Shown: positions 1 through 9,749, numbered from the stretch's first letter. The stretch: 64,000 bases of DNA from Oenococcus kitaharae DSM 17330 (GCF_000241055.1 NZ_CM001398.1:1537163-1601162); one strand, 5' to 3'. A program made the numbers and translations. Notes: generated by a model from the sequence alone, not told the origin.

Positions 1-478
1 AAGTCCAATCATTTTCCTCGTCAGTACCCAAAATAAAGCGGACCTTATGCTTGAGCGGCAAAGCAAGGTCATGGACTGTTTTTAATGCATGATAGGCAGC
101 CAAAGCCGGGCCCTTATCATCAGAACTGCCGCGGCCATAAAGGCGGCCGTTCTTTTCTACAGCAGTAAACGCATCCGTCGTCCAACCGTCTCCAGCAGGC
201 ATTTCATCAACATGGGCCAAAAGCGCAATATATTGATCGTCAGCGGATTCGGGTGCATATTCAACATACCCGACCAGATTAGCCAAATTATGAAATTCAA
301 AACCGTCACGCTCGGCAAACTCACCAAACTTCAGCAATCCGTCACGCGGTCCAGGGCCTAACGGTGCACCTTCAACTGCTTGACTGTCGTCTCTGACGGA
401 GGCAACCGCAATTAAATCTTTTAAATCAGCAATCAGCTGAGTCTGATTGGCCTGTACGGCTTCTTTCCAATTAGTCAT
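1..478 (-). CDS. pepV: PepV-type dipeptidase (M20 family), 5' part only
   Basis: This is the N-terminal 159 codons of a zinc metallopeptidase that cleaves dipeptides in the cytoplasm; the rest lies beyond the left edge. The first metal-binding motif HVDEMPAGDGW is near residue 88, the second, GRGSSDDKGP, is near residue 114, and GTDEEND, carrying the catalytic glutamate pair, is just before the edge. These are the hallmarks of PepV among M20 enzymes. The ATG at 478 has AAAGGA upstream, inside the end of the flippase gene, so translation is probably coupled. It is the last visible gene of the opp block, and a dipeptidase there fits digestion of imported peptides. Confidence 0.93.
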   Translation of the reverse strand, partial: MTNWKEAVQANQTQLIADLKDLIAVASVRDDSQAVEGAPLGPGPRDGLLKFGEFAERDGFEFHNLANLVGYVEYAPESADDQYIALLAHVDEMPAGDGWTTDAFTAVEKNGRLYGRGSSDDKGPALAAYHALKTVHDLALPLKHKVRFILGTDEENDWT

Positions 479-484
479 ATCAAG

Positions 485-2161
485 TTAATTCCTTTCTTTT
501 AAAAAACGTGCCGGGATAAAACGCTGCAGCAAGTCGCCGGCAACTTTTAATTTGACCAGCAGCCAGATGCCGACTGCCCCGCCTGCCCCAACTGCCGGAA
601 TCAAGACAATAATCTGAGCAAATCTGGTAAGCGGCAGAACACTCTCTAGCCCTGTAACAACCAGCCAAGCAGTAACTAAAACCGAAATTGCAATAAGAAC
701 TGTTTTGAATAAATCATCTTGTGTGTCTGCGACATCAACCTGATAAAACCGCTTAATCGCTAAAGACAAATAACAGCAGCTGAAAACAAAGCCAATTAAA
801 GTACTAAGCATGGCACCTGTGGCCTGGAATAAAAAGATCATCGGCAATTGGAAGACAATCTTCAAAATAAGACCATAAAGCAGTGACTTCACAGCTATTC
901 TAGAATGATTCAGTCCTTGGATAATAAAGGCCAGTACTGTGAAAAAACCATAAAAAATCGCGACAACCGCGTTTACTCGCAAGAGGCCGACCCCTGCTTG
1001 AAGGTTCGGATCACTCGTGCCATAAAAGACTGTATACATAGGCAGTGCTACGGCATACAAACCAAAAGCACTCAGGAACATGGCCACATAAAATAAACGG
1101 TAAATGTTTTTTATTTGTTTGCGAACGCTCGGCACATCCCGATTAGCATAGGCATTAGAAAGCATCGGCAGACTTGTTTCAGCAATTGCCCCTGCGATCG
1201 GCACAATGATCAGCACTAATTTATTCGCATTAGCATTAAAACGTGCAAATTGCACAATTAATTCTTGGTCAGAAAAGGAGAAGAAACGGTTCATAGACAC
1301 AAAAAAAGTATATTGATCAATTAATTGATAAAACGTGACCGCCGATGCCACGATAACAAATGGGATTGATTGTCTCAAAATATGCCAGATCAGCCTGCCG
1401 GCCTTAATGTGAATCTTCTTAAGAGATTGTCTGGCCTGCAAAATAAATTGGCCGCGCCGCAACGAAAAAGCGTATAAAAGATAAATAAGCCCCAGCAAAG
1501 CGCCTACAAAAGCTGCAAAAGTAGACTGTATAACCGCCCCTCGCCAATTATCAGCGTTGACACGCAAAACGACAAAAGTGCCGACCAGCATGTAAACAAT
1601 CCGGGCAAATTGTTCGATAATCTGGCTAATAGCAGATTCCTTCATCATCTGGTTTCCCTGAAAAAACCCGCGAAACATTGACATAATCGGGAAAATAAAC
1701 ACAGCCGGAACCAAAGACCATAGCACCAGTGCCAAAGATTGATGGCCGGCAGCTAGTATTGGCGCCAAAAAGCCCAAAATCAAAGCTGACAGAATTCCTG
1801 TTAGTAACGCCACCTTCAATCCTTGCCAAAGCAGCCTCAAAGAAGTTTGTGCTTCTGAGATGGCATTGTAGTGTGCTACTAAATTACTGATCGCTGTCGG
1901 AATTCCGGCTGTTGAAATCATTAAAAAAAGTGCATAGATCGTATATCCCATGTTAAACAAGCCGTTAGCTTCCGTGGAATATCGGCCGATAATCATGGTC
2001 CAAGGAATAATATAGAGTGCCCCTAAGATACGCGAAAACAAATTGCCAAAACTCAGCCAAGCCGATCCTGCAACCAATTGTTTTTCTAAATTACCAGTAT
2101 GAGTCACCGAAGACCCATGTGATTGTTTTTCCCTATTTTCCAAAAGAACAGCTGTTTCCAT
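485..2161 (-). CDS. MurJ/YtgP-like flippase of the MOP superfamily
   Basis: This polytopic membrane protein of about 558 residues has the length and roughly 14 hydrophobic segments of the Firmicutes YtgP (MurJ) group, which flips lipid II or a related lipid-linked polymer precursor across the membrane. The N-terminal region with SAWLSFGNLFSRILGALY is typical of the family. The ATG at 2161 is preferred; a TTG at 2179 in the same frame is possible, and neither has a good Shine-Dalgarno site. It follows oppF by about 30 bases and precedes pepV by 6, so it seems to be co-transcribed with peptide uptake genes. The substrate cannot be decided from sequence; polysaccharide export is the alternative. 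Confidence 0.85.
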   Translation of the reverse strand: METAVLLENREKQSHGSSVTHTGNLEKQLVAGSAWLSFGNLFSRILGALYIIPWTMIIGRYSTEANGLFNMGYTIYALFLMISTAGIPTAISNLVAHYNAISEAQTSLRLLWQGLKVALLTGILSALILGFLAPILAAGHQSLALVLWSLVPAVFIFPIMSMFRGFFQGNQMMKESAISQIIEQFARIVYMLVGTFVVLRVNADNWRGAVIQSTFAAFVGALLGLIYLLYAFSLRRGQFILQARQSLKKIHIKAGRLIWHILRQSIPFVIVASAVTFYQLIDQYTFFVSMNRFFSFSDQELIVQFARFNANANKLVLIIVPIAGAIAETSLPMLSNAYANRDVPSVRKQIKNIYRLFYVAMFLSAFGLYAVALPMYTVFYGTSDPNLQAGVGLLRVNAVVAIFYGFFTVLAFIIQGLNHSRIAVKSLLYGLILKIVFQLPMIFLFQATGAMLSTLIGFVFSCCYLSLAIKRFYQVDVADTQDDLFKTVLIAISVLVTAWLVVTGLESVLPLTRFAQIIVLIPAVGAGGAVGIWLLVKLKVAGDLLQRFIPARFLKERN

Positions 2162-2190
2162 TTTACTAAAGAAGTGCAATAAAAAAGCAG

Positions 2191-3111
2191 TTAGTTTTTA
2201 GAAAACTCAGCTGCTTCTTCATCTGTTGACAAAACAAAATGTCCCGGATGGATCTCATGCATGGTACGAGCTTTTCCATCAGTCTCCATTGCTGGATCAT
2301 AATCAATTGGCTCCCTAGCCAACTCAACCTCTGGATCTGGAATCGGAATTGCGCTTAGCAGGCTCTTTGTATAAGGATGGATCGGATGCCCATAAACTTC
2401 ATCCGATGTCCCAATTTCCAATATTTTGCCCCAGTGCATGACTGCAATTCTATCGGAAATATACTTAACCATCGAAAGATCATGCGCAATGAACAAATAA
2501 GTGAGTTTTTCTTCTTTTTGAAGCTTCTTCATCAAATTCACCACTTGGGCTTGAATAGAAACATCCAAAGCAGAAATAGGCTCATCAGCAATAATGAACT
2601 TTGGCCTTACAGCTAAAGCCCTCGCAATGCCGATTCTTTGACGCTGCCCGCCGGAAAATTCATAAGGATAACGGCTGGCATGGTCTTCATTCAATCCGAC
2701 CAGCTTTAACAAGCGTTCTACCTGTGCATCTCGGTCTGCTTTGTTTTTAGCTAAATGATGTATGTCGATACCTTCGGCAATGATATCCTTAACTTTCATT
2801 CGGCCATTCAAACTCGCTTGCGGATCTTGGAAGATCATTTGTGCATCTTTGCGAAACGTTTTTGCTTCAGCAGAAGATTGTTTCAAAACATCATGTCCCT
2901 CGAACTTAATTTCGCCACTTTGTGGTGTATACAATTTCAGGATAGTACGTCCGATTGTTGTCTTCCCTGATCCAGACTCGCCTACTAATCCGAAAACCTC
3001 GCCTTCATAAATGTCAAAACTGACATTATCGATCGCTTTGACTTCATTGGCCTTCCCAGGATTGAAGGATAATTTTAAATTCTTAACTTCGAGAATTTTT
3101 TTGTCCGTCAT
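2191..3111 (-). CDS. oppF: Oligopeptide ABC transporter ATP-binding protein OppF
   Basis: This is the second ATPase of the oligopeptide importer and works with OppD on the cytoplasmic face of OppBC. Walker A is GESGSGKT near residue 44, the signature is FSGGQRQR near residue 153, and Walker B is followed by DEPISALD. The 306-residue length and the C-terminal oligopeptide-transporter extension (HPIHPYTKSLLSAIP) are typical. The ATG at 3111 overlaps the oppD stop by 4 bases, so translation is coupled. Confidence 0.95.
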   Translation of the reverse strand: MTDKKILEVKNLKLSFNPGKANEVKAIDNVSFDIYEGEVFGLVGESGSGKTTIGRTILKLYTPQSGEIKFEGHDVLKQSSAEAKTFRKDAQMIFQDPQASLNGRMKVKDIIAEGIDIHHLAKNKADRDAQVERLLKLVGLNEDHASRYPYEFSGGQRQRIGIARALAVRPKFIIADEPISALDVSIQAQVVNLMKKLQKEEKLTYLFIAHDLSMVKYISDRIAVMHWGKILEIGTSDEVYGHPIHPYTKSLLSAIPIPDPEVELAREPIDYDPAMETDGKARTMHEIHPGHFVLSTDEEAAEFSKN

Positions 3112-4265
3112 GCTTGATCCTTTCTGGCTAATTCAGCACCAGACTTTGGGCTAGCCGTTTCTTTAGCTGTCTTTTTCCTACCAGGAACGCCTGATTTAGA
3201 AATTTTAGGAAAATTATCTTTCCCAGCAATTTTCTTCCACTTGGCCCAACGCTTTAAAATGGCCGCTGGCGGTGTCACTTTGGGCGCACGCTTATCAAGC
3301 AGCCAAGTAGCGGCATAATGCGTATCACTAACTTGGAAGAACGGTGGTTCTTCCTCATAATCAATGTCCAAAGCATACTTATTACGTGCTGCAAAAGCAT
3401 CACCTTTAGGCGGATCAAGCAGATCCGGAGGCGTACCAGGAATTGAAGAAAGCTCATCTGTTTCAATGTCGGTCGTCGGCATTGAATCCAAAAGTCCCCA
3501 TGTATAAGGATGCTGAGGATTATAGAAAATTTCCTGTGTAGTGCCGTATTCAACGATTTTGCCTGCATACATGACAGCTACCTTATCAGCCATACCAGCA
3601 ACAACACCTAAATCATGCGTAATAAAAATAATCGAAGAATCGATTTCAGATTGAATACCCTTCATCAGATGCAGAATTTGTGCCTGAATCGTAACATCAA
3701 GAGCAGTAGTTGGTTCATCAGCAATTAAAATGCCAGGATTACCAGCTAAGGCAATCGCAATCACGGCACGTTGACGCATACCGCCAGACCACTGGTGCGG
3801 ATAATCATTAAAATGTTCTGATGCATTGGGAATACCAACCTGCTCCATTAATTTCAAAGCACGGTCGGCAGCTAATTTATCATCGGCATTTTCATCATGG
3901 AGCAGAATCACTTCCATAATCTGTTTGCCGATCTTCATGGTTGGATCCAAGCTGGTCATAGGATCTTGAAAGATCATCGCAATTTCGCCGCCACGCAGTT
4001 CTTCGAACTCGTCTTCGTCAAACTTCAGCAAATCTTTTCCTTTATAGAAAATATTGCCGGATGAAATGGTGGCATTACCAGCATTCAAGCCCATTAAGGT
4101 ATGCGTAGTAACAGATTTTCCGGAACCGGATTCGCCAACAATCGCCAGCGTCTGCCCTTGATATAGGTCAAAGGAAACGTCACGAATTGCTCGAACTGTA
4201 CCAGCATAGGTATGAAATTCTACTGACAAATTTTTAACTTGTAATATTGGTTTTTCTGGCATCAT
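3108..4265 (-). CDS. oppD: Oligopeptide ABC transporter ATP-binding protein OppD
   Basis: This is the first ATPase of the oligopeptide importer. Walker A is GESGSGKS, the signature is WSGGMRQR and Walker B leads into DEPTTALD; the C-terminal oligopeptide-type domain includes NPQHPYTWGLLDSMP. The ATG at 4265 shares one base with the oppC stop (TGATG) and has GTGAGGA upstream; a TTG at 4268 and an ATG at 4262 are adjacent alternatives. The protein has about 385 residues and ends with a lysine-rich tail of about 40 residues beyond the usual domain. The tail is odd and of unknown role. Confidence 0.95.
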   Translation of the reverse strand: MMPEKPILQVKNLSVEFHTYAGTVRAIRDVSFDLYQGQTLAIVGESGSGKSVTTHTLMGLNAGNATISSGNIFYKGKDLLKFDEDEFEELRGGEIAMIFQDPMTSLDPTMKIGKQIMEVILLHDENADDKLAADRALKLMEQVGIPNASEHFNDYPHQWSGGMRQRAVIAIALAGNPGILIADEPTTALDVTIQAQILHLMKGIQSEIDSSIIFITHDLGVVAGMADKVAVMYAGKIVEYGTTQEIFYNPQHPYTWGLLDSMPTTDIETDELSSIPGTPPDLLDPPKGDAFAARNKYALDIDYEEEPPFFQVSDTHYAATWLLDKRAPKVTPPAAILKRWAKWKKIAGKDNFPKISKSGVPGRKKTAKETASPKSGAELARKDQA

Positions 4266-5272
4266 CAATCCTCACTGCTTTTAGGATCAAAAGCGTCTCT
4301 TAAACCATCACCAAATAGGTAGAAAGCTAAGGAAATTAATACTAATACGGTGCCGGGAATAAAAATAAGATAGGGATAGTACTGCAATTGATCTCGAGCA
4401 TCATTAATCATGGAACCCAAAGAAGACGTTGGCGGTTGAACACCAAGACCCAAAGCGGATAGAATCGCTTCAGAAGTAATAGACTGGGGAATCGTCATCA
4501 TTAACTGCACGATGATCGTTGAACTGATATTCGGAATAATATGTTTTAAAGCAATTTTGAGAGGTCTTTCACCCAAAACAGTTGCGGCCAAAACATAATC
4601 CTGCTCTTTGACTGATAGGGTCTGGGCACGGATCTGACGCGCCATATTGATCCAGCCACTTAAAATCAAAGAAATAATAACCGACCAAATGCCGGCACCC
4701 AGCAACAACGTAAACAGGGTGACAATGACAATAAAAGGCACAGAACTCAAAATTTCAATGATACGCTGCAAGACAAGGTCTATCCATCCGCCCTTCCAGG
4801 CTGAATAGACACCATAGCTGACACCAATGATCAAGTCTCCCAAAGACGAAACCAAGGCGATTGTTAGAGAAATACGCATACCGACAATAACTCTTTTTGC
4901 AATAGAGCGGCCAGTCTGGTCGGTTCCTAGAATAAAGTTACGCCCTGCGGGAACATTTTGATCCTCATAAGGGTCATCTGAACCATGTTTCCCCTGCCAG
5001 CCAGGAATCGGCAAACCAGACTTAGGCGGCAAATTTTTATAAATTGAAATTTCATTAGGGTTAAAACGATTGGCCTGATTCTGACTCAAAAACGGAATCA
5101 TAATAATCGTAAAAACAGAGATCACAATCAAGAACCACATCGAGATAATGGCTGCCTTGTTCTTTTTTAAACGACGCCATGCATCCTGCCAGAAGGTCAA
5201 TGATGGTTTTTCAATTTTTTCATTATCAGCACCAGCTTCGATACCGACGACTTGGAAGTTTTCCTCAGCCAT
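4265..5272 (-). CDS. oppC: Oligopeptide ABC transporter permease OppC
   Basis: This is one of the two membrane subunits of the Opp importer. It has an N-terminal cytoplasmic stretch, a first membrane helix around residues 38-58, a large extracytoplasmic loop, then five more helices. The EAA-type loop that contacts the ATPases is seen around VLGERPLKIALKHIIPN. The length of 335 residues is normal. Its ATG overlaps the oppB stop as TAATG. Confidence 0.94.
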   Translation of the reverse strand: MAEENFQVVGIEAGADNEKIEKPSLTFWQDAWRRLKKNKAAIISMWFLIVISVFTIIMIPFLSQNQANRFNPNEISIYKNLPPKSGLPIPGWQGKHGSDDPYEDQNVPAGRNFILGTDQTGRSIAKRVIVGMRISLTIALVSSLGDLIIGVSYGVYSAWKGGWIDLVLQRIIEILSSVPFIVIVTLFTLLLGAGIWSVIISLILSGWINMARQIRAQTLSVKEQDYVLAATVLGERPLKIALKHIIPNISSTIIVQLMMTIPQSITSEAILSALGLGVQPPTSSLGSMINDARDQLQYYPYLIFIPGTVLVLISLAFYLFGDGLRDAFDPKSSED

Positions 5273-6195
5273 TATCTATTTCCTCCAAAACGAATTCTCG
5301 GGTCGGCAATCGCAGTCGCAATATCACCAATTAAAATCATTACCTGAAGCATTACCGTATAAACGATCGTAGTGCCCATAATCACCGGATAATCCTTTGA
5401 AGAAATCGAAGCCACAAACTGATTTCCAATTCCAGGAATAGAATAAATCGTCTCAATCAAGGCGGAGCCCGTTAACAGACCGGCTGTTAATGGACCTAAT
5501 AACGTTAATACCGGAATCAAAGAATTTCGGACGGCGTGCTTCAAAATTACCTGTCCCTCATTAAGTCCCTTGGCATAAGCCAATTGGATCTGATCTGAGT
5601 CCAGAGTCTCTAGCGTTTGAGATCGTGTAAAACGAGCAACAAAGGCAATCACGCCCATGCCGAGCGCGAGAGTCGGCAATACACTGGACATCCATGAATC
5701 CCAGCCGGTAATCGGGAAAATAGGAAAATCAATTGCGAAGAAGACCATCAGCAGCATAGCAAGCAGGAAATCAGGCAATGCCGTGAAAATCAGCGTTACT
5801 ACACTAAGGCTATAATCTGTAGCAGTGTTTTTCCTCATGGCCTGCCATGTACCAACATACATTCCTAGCGGAACACCAACGATCAGAGCCTGAAAGCCTA
5901 ACTGCATTGAAACCGGCAGCCGTTGGCCAATCATGAGAGAAACACTTTGCCCTGTATTAATGTAAGAAGTACCAAAGTCGAAATGCAGTGCATTCACTAG
6001 ATACTGCCAAAACTGAACCAGAACTGGTTTATCCAATCCATATTGCCTGCTTAAAGCGGCAATTTGAGAAGCTGAGAGCTTCGGATTATTAAAGGGGGAA
6101 CCTGGCATCCACCGCATCATGATAAACGTCAGAGCCGTAACCACAAACACGGTTACCACCATCATTGCTATTCTCTTTAAGATGTATCTTGCCAT
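5272..6195 (-). CDS. oppB: Oligopeptide ABC transporter permease OppB
   Basis: This is the partner permease of OppC. The start is taken at the ATG at 6195 (MARYILKRIAMM), preceded by AAGGGCGAAGG; a longer open frame reaching 6321 would run back into oppA and has no ribosome site. The resulting 307 residues match the family. The first helix follows the start at once, and the EAA-type loop is near LNEGQVILKHAVRNSL. A 64-base gap holding a perfect hairpin separates it from oppA. Confidence 0.94.
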   Translation of the reverse strand: MARYILKRIAMMVVTVFVVTALTFIMMRWMPGSPFNNPKLSASQIAALSRQYGLDKPVLVQFWQYLVNALHFDFGTSYINTGQSVSLMIGQRLPVSMQLGFQALIVGVPLGMYVGTWQAMRKNTATDYSLSVVTLIFTALPDFLLAMLLMVFFAIDFPIFPITGWDSWMSSVLPTLALGMGVIAFVARFTRSQTLETLDSDQIQLAYAKGLNEGQVILKHAVRNSLIPVLTLLGPLTAGLLTGSALIETIYSIPGIGNQFVASISSKDYPVIMGTTIVYTVMLQVMILIGDIATAIADPRIRFGGNR

Positions 6196-6225
6196 ACCTT
6201 CGCCCTTTTTCAATTCAATATGTAG

Positions 6226-6249
6226 GAGAAAACCCAAAAGGGTTTTCTC
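6226..6249 (-). other. Intercistronic hairpin between oppA and oppB
   Basis: A perfect inverted repeat has 10-bp arms (GAGAAAACCC and GGGTTTTCTC) around a 4-base loop. It lies just after the oppA stop and before the oppB ribosome site, and no long T run follows it. It is therefore more likely an mRNA-stabilising or partial-termination element that raises binding-protein levels above permease levels than a full terminator. This role is inferred from position. Confidence 0.6.
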
Positions 6250-6259
6250 AAAAACAATG

Positions 6260-7924
6260 TTACTTAGTCTTGCTTGCATTCCAGAAATAATATGGTGCGC
6301 CAGATGAGAAGTACTGAACACCCTTCACATTAGATTTAGAAAGCGTAGCCGCGTTCATCCAATCAACAGGGTTGACAGCTGCTTGATCATACAGAATCTT
6401 TTCTGATTTGATCTCGTTTGAAATACGACTCTTGTTGTTCAAAGCAAACTTGACAGATGCATTTTGAATCGTCTGGTCATAAGCTTTGTTAGTCCACTTG
6501 CCATCGTTATTCGGGCCATCGGTCACGAACATATTCAAGAAGGTTTGCGGTTCAGCATAATCAGCACCCCATGCTGTCAAAAGAACATCGAAGTTTTGAT
6601 TAATCGCATCCTGCAGACGCTGCTTGAAAGGCACAAACTTTTCTTTAACTGTCAAACCTGGCAGTTGCTGCCATGATTGTTGAATTGTATCAACAGTCGG
6701 CTTGGTAGTCGAGGAATCAGCCGATGCTTCAACAGTCAACGTGAGTTTTGACATGCCAAGCTCTTTCATACCTTGGGCAAACAGGCGACGTGCCCTTGCA
6801 ATATTGTAAGTGTATGAAGTTGACTTAGCAGCTGCCTTGGCGAAATCACTATTCGTATCAGTTAATGCCAAGCCTGCTGGTGTCATACCAGTAGCAGCTG
6901 TATCCAAACCTTCGGAAATCGCTTGAGAAATTGAACGGCGATCAGTAGCCAAGTTCAAAGCCTGACGAATCTTCAAGTTAGTCAATGCACGAACAGTACC
7001 AGTCTGGTTATATTCAATGTAATCAGTCCGGGAATCGTTCTGAATCTTAAAGTCCTTAGCATTCCGATACTTCTTAATCTGTTCAGGTGTACCAAGCGTT
7101 GTCTGATCAAGCTGGCCCTTGTTATAAAGCGCCAGTGAGGCCGTTGGATCCATGATAACTCTGAAGTCAACGCCGTCATTTTTAACTGCTTTGGCATTCC
7201 AATAATTCTTGTTTGGAACTAACTTGAAACGTTTGTTAGAACCATTCCAGCCAACGAAGGTATAAGGGCCGCTGTAGACTTGCCGAGCAGAACTCGTACC
7301 AACTTTTTTGCCTAATGGTGCAACGAACTTTTTGTCTTGGGCGAAGAACACTGGAAAGGCCATTAAGTTTTCAAACTGAGGCATTGGATGCTCCAACGTC
7401 ACAACCAAGGTGGTACTATTTTCAGCTTTAATGCCTAATGAATTCAAATTCTTGTTCTTGCCGGAATTGATCGCATCGGCATTCTTGATACCGGAATAAA
7501 TATATGCGTACTGGCTAGCCGTCTTAGGACTTACCGTGCGGCGCCATCCGTATACAAAGTCGGATGCTGTCAGCGGATCACCGTTGGACCACTTCAGACC
7601 CTTGCGCAGATTGAAAGTCCAAGTCAAGCCGTCTTTTGAGTGCGACCAGGTTTTTGCCAAACCTGCTGCAGGCGCGCCATTAGCTTTTCTTGAAAGCAGA
7701 CCCTGCTGTACGTTACCAGCGACTTCAAACGCGTACTGATCTGTCATCTGAGACAAATCCTGCGTCGTCATATCAGTTGGCAGATACTCGTTTAAAGTAT
7801 TTGTACTTGTTGCTGAATTGCCATTACGCGTAACGCCGTAAACGACGCCGCCAATGACAACAACGGCAACAACTGCAGTGACAGCAGCTTTCTTACCTGT
7901 TGACCATTTTTTCTTTTTTGCCAT
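6260..7924 (-). CDS. oppA: Oligopeptide-binding protein OppA, copy next to oppB
   Basis: This is the extracellular peptide receptor of the Opp importer (SBP family 5, 554 residues). It starts with a lysine-rich stretch and a hydrophobic segment at about residues 12-31, ending in VVYGVTRNG. There is no cysteine at the end of that segment, so no lipobox; the protein may stay anchored by an uncleaved N-terminal helix. The mature part has family motifs such as GLTWTFNLRKGLKWSNGDPLTA. The ATG at 7924 follows GGGAGAGAG. A second, highly similar oppA lies directly upstream with the same promoter type. Confidence 0.93.
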   Translation of the reverse strand: MAKKKKWSTGKKAAVTAVVAVVVIGGVVYGVTRNGNSATSTNTLNEYLPTDMTTQDLSQMTDQYAFEVAGNVQQGLLSRKANGAPAAGLAKTWSHSKDGLTWTFNLRKGLKWSNGDPLTASDFVYGWRRTVSPKTASQYAYIYSGIKNADAINSGKNKNLNSLGIKAENSTTLVVTLEHPMPQFENLMAFPVFFAQDKKFVAPLGKKVGTSSARQVYSGPYTFVGWNGSNKRFKLVPNKNYWNAKAVKNDGVDFRVIMDPTASLALYNKGQLDQTTLGTPEQIKKYRNAKDFKIQNDSRTDYIEYNQTGTVRALTNLKIRQALNLATDRRSISQAISEGLDTAATGMTPAGLALTDTNSDFAKAAAKSTSYTYNIARARRLFAQGMKELGMSKLTLTVEASADSSTTKPTVDTIQQSWQQLPGLTVKEKFVPFKQRLQDAINQNFDVLLTAWGADYAEPQTFLNMFVTDGPNNDGKWTNKAYDQTIQNASVKFALNNKSRISNEIKSEKILYDQAAVNPVDWMNAATLSKSNVKGVQYFSSGAPYYFWNASKTK

Positions 7925-7986
7925 TAAATTTACTCTCTCCCTTTTAGAATTTTATCTCCCCTTAAAAGTGAAAATAAAATTGAATT

Positions 7987-8016
7987 ATTATATGCGCTAA
8001 TTTTCTAAAAAATCAA
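7987..8016 (-). promoter_or_regulatory. Promoter of oppA (oppB-proximal copy)
   Basis: On the minus strand TTGATT (8011-8016) and TATAAT (7987-7992) are 18 bases apart, about 60 bases upstream of the start codon. The block GCGCATATAAT and the following leader are repeated at the other oppA. Confidence 0.7.
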
Positions 8017-8084
8017 GTCGCGAATTGTCAAGATTTAACAATTTAATAGAACAAACGCCGATATAACAAGGATTGAGAAATTTT

Positions 8085-9749
8085 TTACTTTGTCCGATGA
8101 GCGTCCATGTAGTAGTAGCTGGCGCCCGAAGAGAAGAAGTGAATACCCTTAACCTTCGGGTTGTGAAGCTGAGCTGAGTTGACCCAGTAAACAGGGTTGA
8201 CAGCAGCTTGATCATACAGAATCTTTTCAGACTCGACTTCGTTTGCAATCCGCTTCTTGTTATTCAAAGCATATTTAGCAGATGCATTGGTAATCGTCTG
8301 ATCGAACTGCTTATTTGTCCAGCCGCCATCATTGTTTGGTCCGCCTGTAACAAACAGATTCAAGAAGGTCTGTGCTTCAGCATAGTCAGCATACCAAGCA
8401 GCCAGCATAACATCAAAGTTGTGGTTTGTCTGGTCTTGCAGACGCTGCTTAAACGGCACAAGCTTTTCTTTGACAGTCAAACCTGGCAATTGCTGCCATG
8501 ACTGCTGAATGGTATCCAAGCTTGGCTTTGCGACTGCAGAATCAGAGGTAGCCTCAATTGTCAGAGTAACGCTTGTCAAACCTAATTCTTTCATGCCTTG
8601 AGCAAATAATCTCTTAGCTCTAGCAACGTTGTAGGTATAGTTAGTACCCTTAGCAGCTGTCTTAGCAAAGTCTGCACCTGTATCGGTACGTGCCAGCCCT
8701 GCTGGTGTAACACCAGTTGCAGCTGTATCCAAACCTTCAGAAATAGAATTAGCAATACCACTGCGGTCTGTCGCCAAATTCAAGGCCTGACGAATCTTCA
8801 AGTTAGTCAATGCTTTTACTCTGCCAGTCTGGTTGTATTCGATATAGTTCAAACCAGATTGCGGGATAACCTGCAGTGCCTTAGAATTCTTGTACTTTCT
8901 GATCTGTTCTGGTGTGCTCAAAGTAACCGAATCTAGCGAACCCTTGTTATAAAGAGCCAAGGAAGCTGTCGGATCGGTAATAACACGATAGTTGACACCA
9001 TCATTTTTAACAGCTTTAGCATTCCAATAGTTCTTGTTTGGAACCAGCTTGAAGCTCTTGTTAGAACCATTCCAACCAACAAAACGATATGGGCCGCTAT
9101 AAACCTGTCGAGCCGAACTAGTTCCGACTTTCTTGCCCAAAGGCGCTTCGAATTTCTGATCCTGAGCAAAGAACACTGGGAAGGCCATCAAGTTTTCAAA
9201 CTGGGGCATTGGGTGTTCCAAAGTAACAACCAGCGTTGTAGCACCCTTAGCTGTAATACCCAAAGAATTCAAGTTCTTATCTTTACCAGAATTAATCGCA
9301 TCGGCATTCTTGATACCAGAATAGATATAAGCATACTGGCTTGCCGTCTTCGGGCTAACCGTACGACGCCAAGCATAGACGAAATCACGTGCAGTCAGCG
9401 AATCCCCGTTTGACCACTTCAAGCCCGGACGCAAATGGAATGTCCAAGTCAAACCATCTTTAGAATGCGACCAAGTCTTGGCCAAGCCGGCTTTAGGACT
9501 GCCGTCAGGATTACGTGATAGTAATCCTTCTTGTGCGTTTCCAGCGACTTCAAAAGCATAACTATCAGTCATCTGCGACAAATCCTGTGTCGTCATATCG
9601 GCACCAAGATATTCGTTAATAACGTTCGTTCCTGTCGCTGACTTGCCATTGCGTGTCACCCCATAAACGACACCGCCAATGACAACAACCGCAACTACGG
9701 CTGTAATCCCGACTTTAGCACCAGTCGACATTTTCTTCTTTTTTGCCAT
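8085..9749 (-). CDS. oppA: Oligopeptide-binding protein OppA, second paralog
   Basis: This tandem paralog of the neighbouring oppA has the same length (554 residues) and near-identical N-terminal and central parts; differences concentrate in ligand-domain positions and in the C-terminal fifth. It carries the same uncleaved-looking N-terminal hydrophobic segment and no lipobox cysteine. The start at 9749 is chosen because GGAGGAG sits at proper spacing; an upstream start at 9782 would include the promoter leader. It is probably a second receptor with altered peptide preference feeding the single OppBCDF machine. The similarity extends into the promoter, so this was a recent segmental duplication. 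Confidence 0.92.
   Translation of the reverse strand: MAKKKKMSTGAKVGITAVVAVVVIGGVVYGVTRNGKSATGTNVINEYLGADMTTQDLSQMTDSYAFEVAGNAQEGLLSRNPDGSPKAGLAKTWSHSKDGLTWTFHLRPGLKWSNGDSLTARDFVYAWRRTVSPKTASQYAYIYSGIKNADAINSGKDKNLNSLGITAKGATTLVVTLEHPMPQFENLMAFPVFFAQDQKFEAPLGKKVGTSSARQVYSGPYRFVGWNGSNKSFKLVPNKNYWNAKAVKNDGVNYRVITDPTASLALYNKGSLDSVTLSTPEQIRKYKNSKALQVIPQSGLNYIEYNQTGRVKALTNLKIRQALNLATDRSGIANSISEGLDTAATGVTPAGLARTDTGADFAKTAAKGTNYTYNVARAKRLFAQGMKELGLTSVTLTIEATSDSAVAKPSLDTIQQSWQQLPGLTVKEKLVPFKQRLQDQTNHNFDVMLAAWYADYAEAQTFLNLFVTGGPNNDGGWTNKQFDQTITNASAKYALNNKKRIANEVESEKILYDQAAVNPVYWVNSAQLHNPKVKGIHFFSSGASYYYMDAHRTK

Noticed and set aside
905-1829. Open frames on the plus strand and in other frames across the flippase gene
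   Set aside because: They are shadows of the long conserved reading frame, with no ribosome sites or family motifs.
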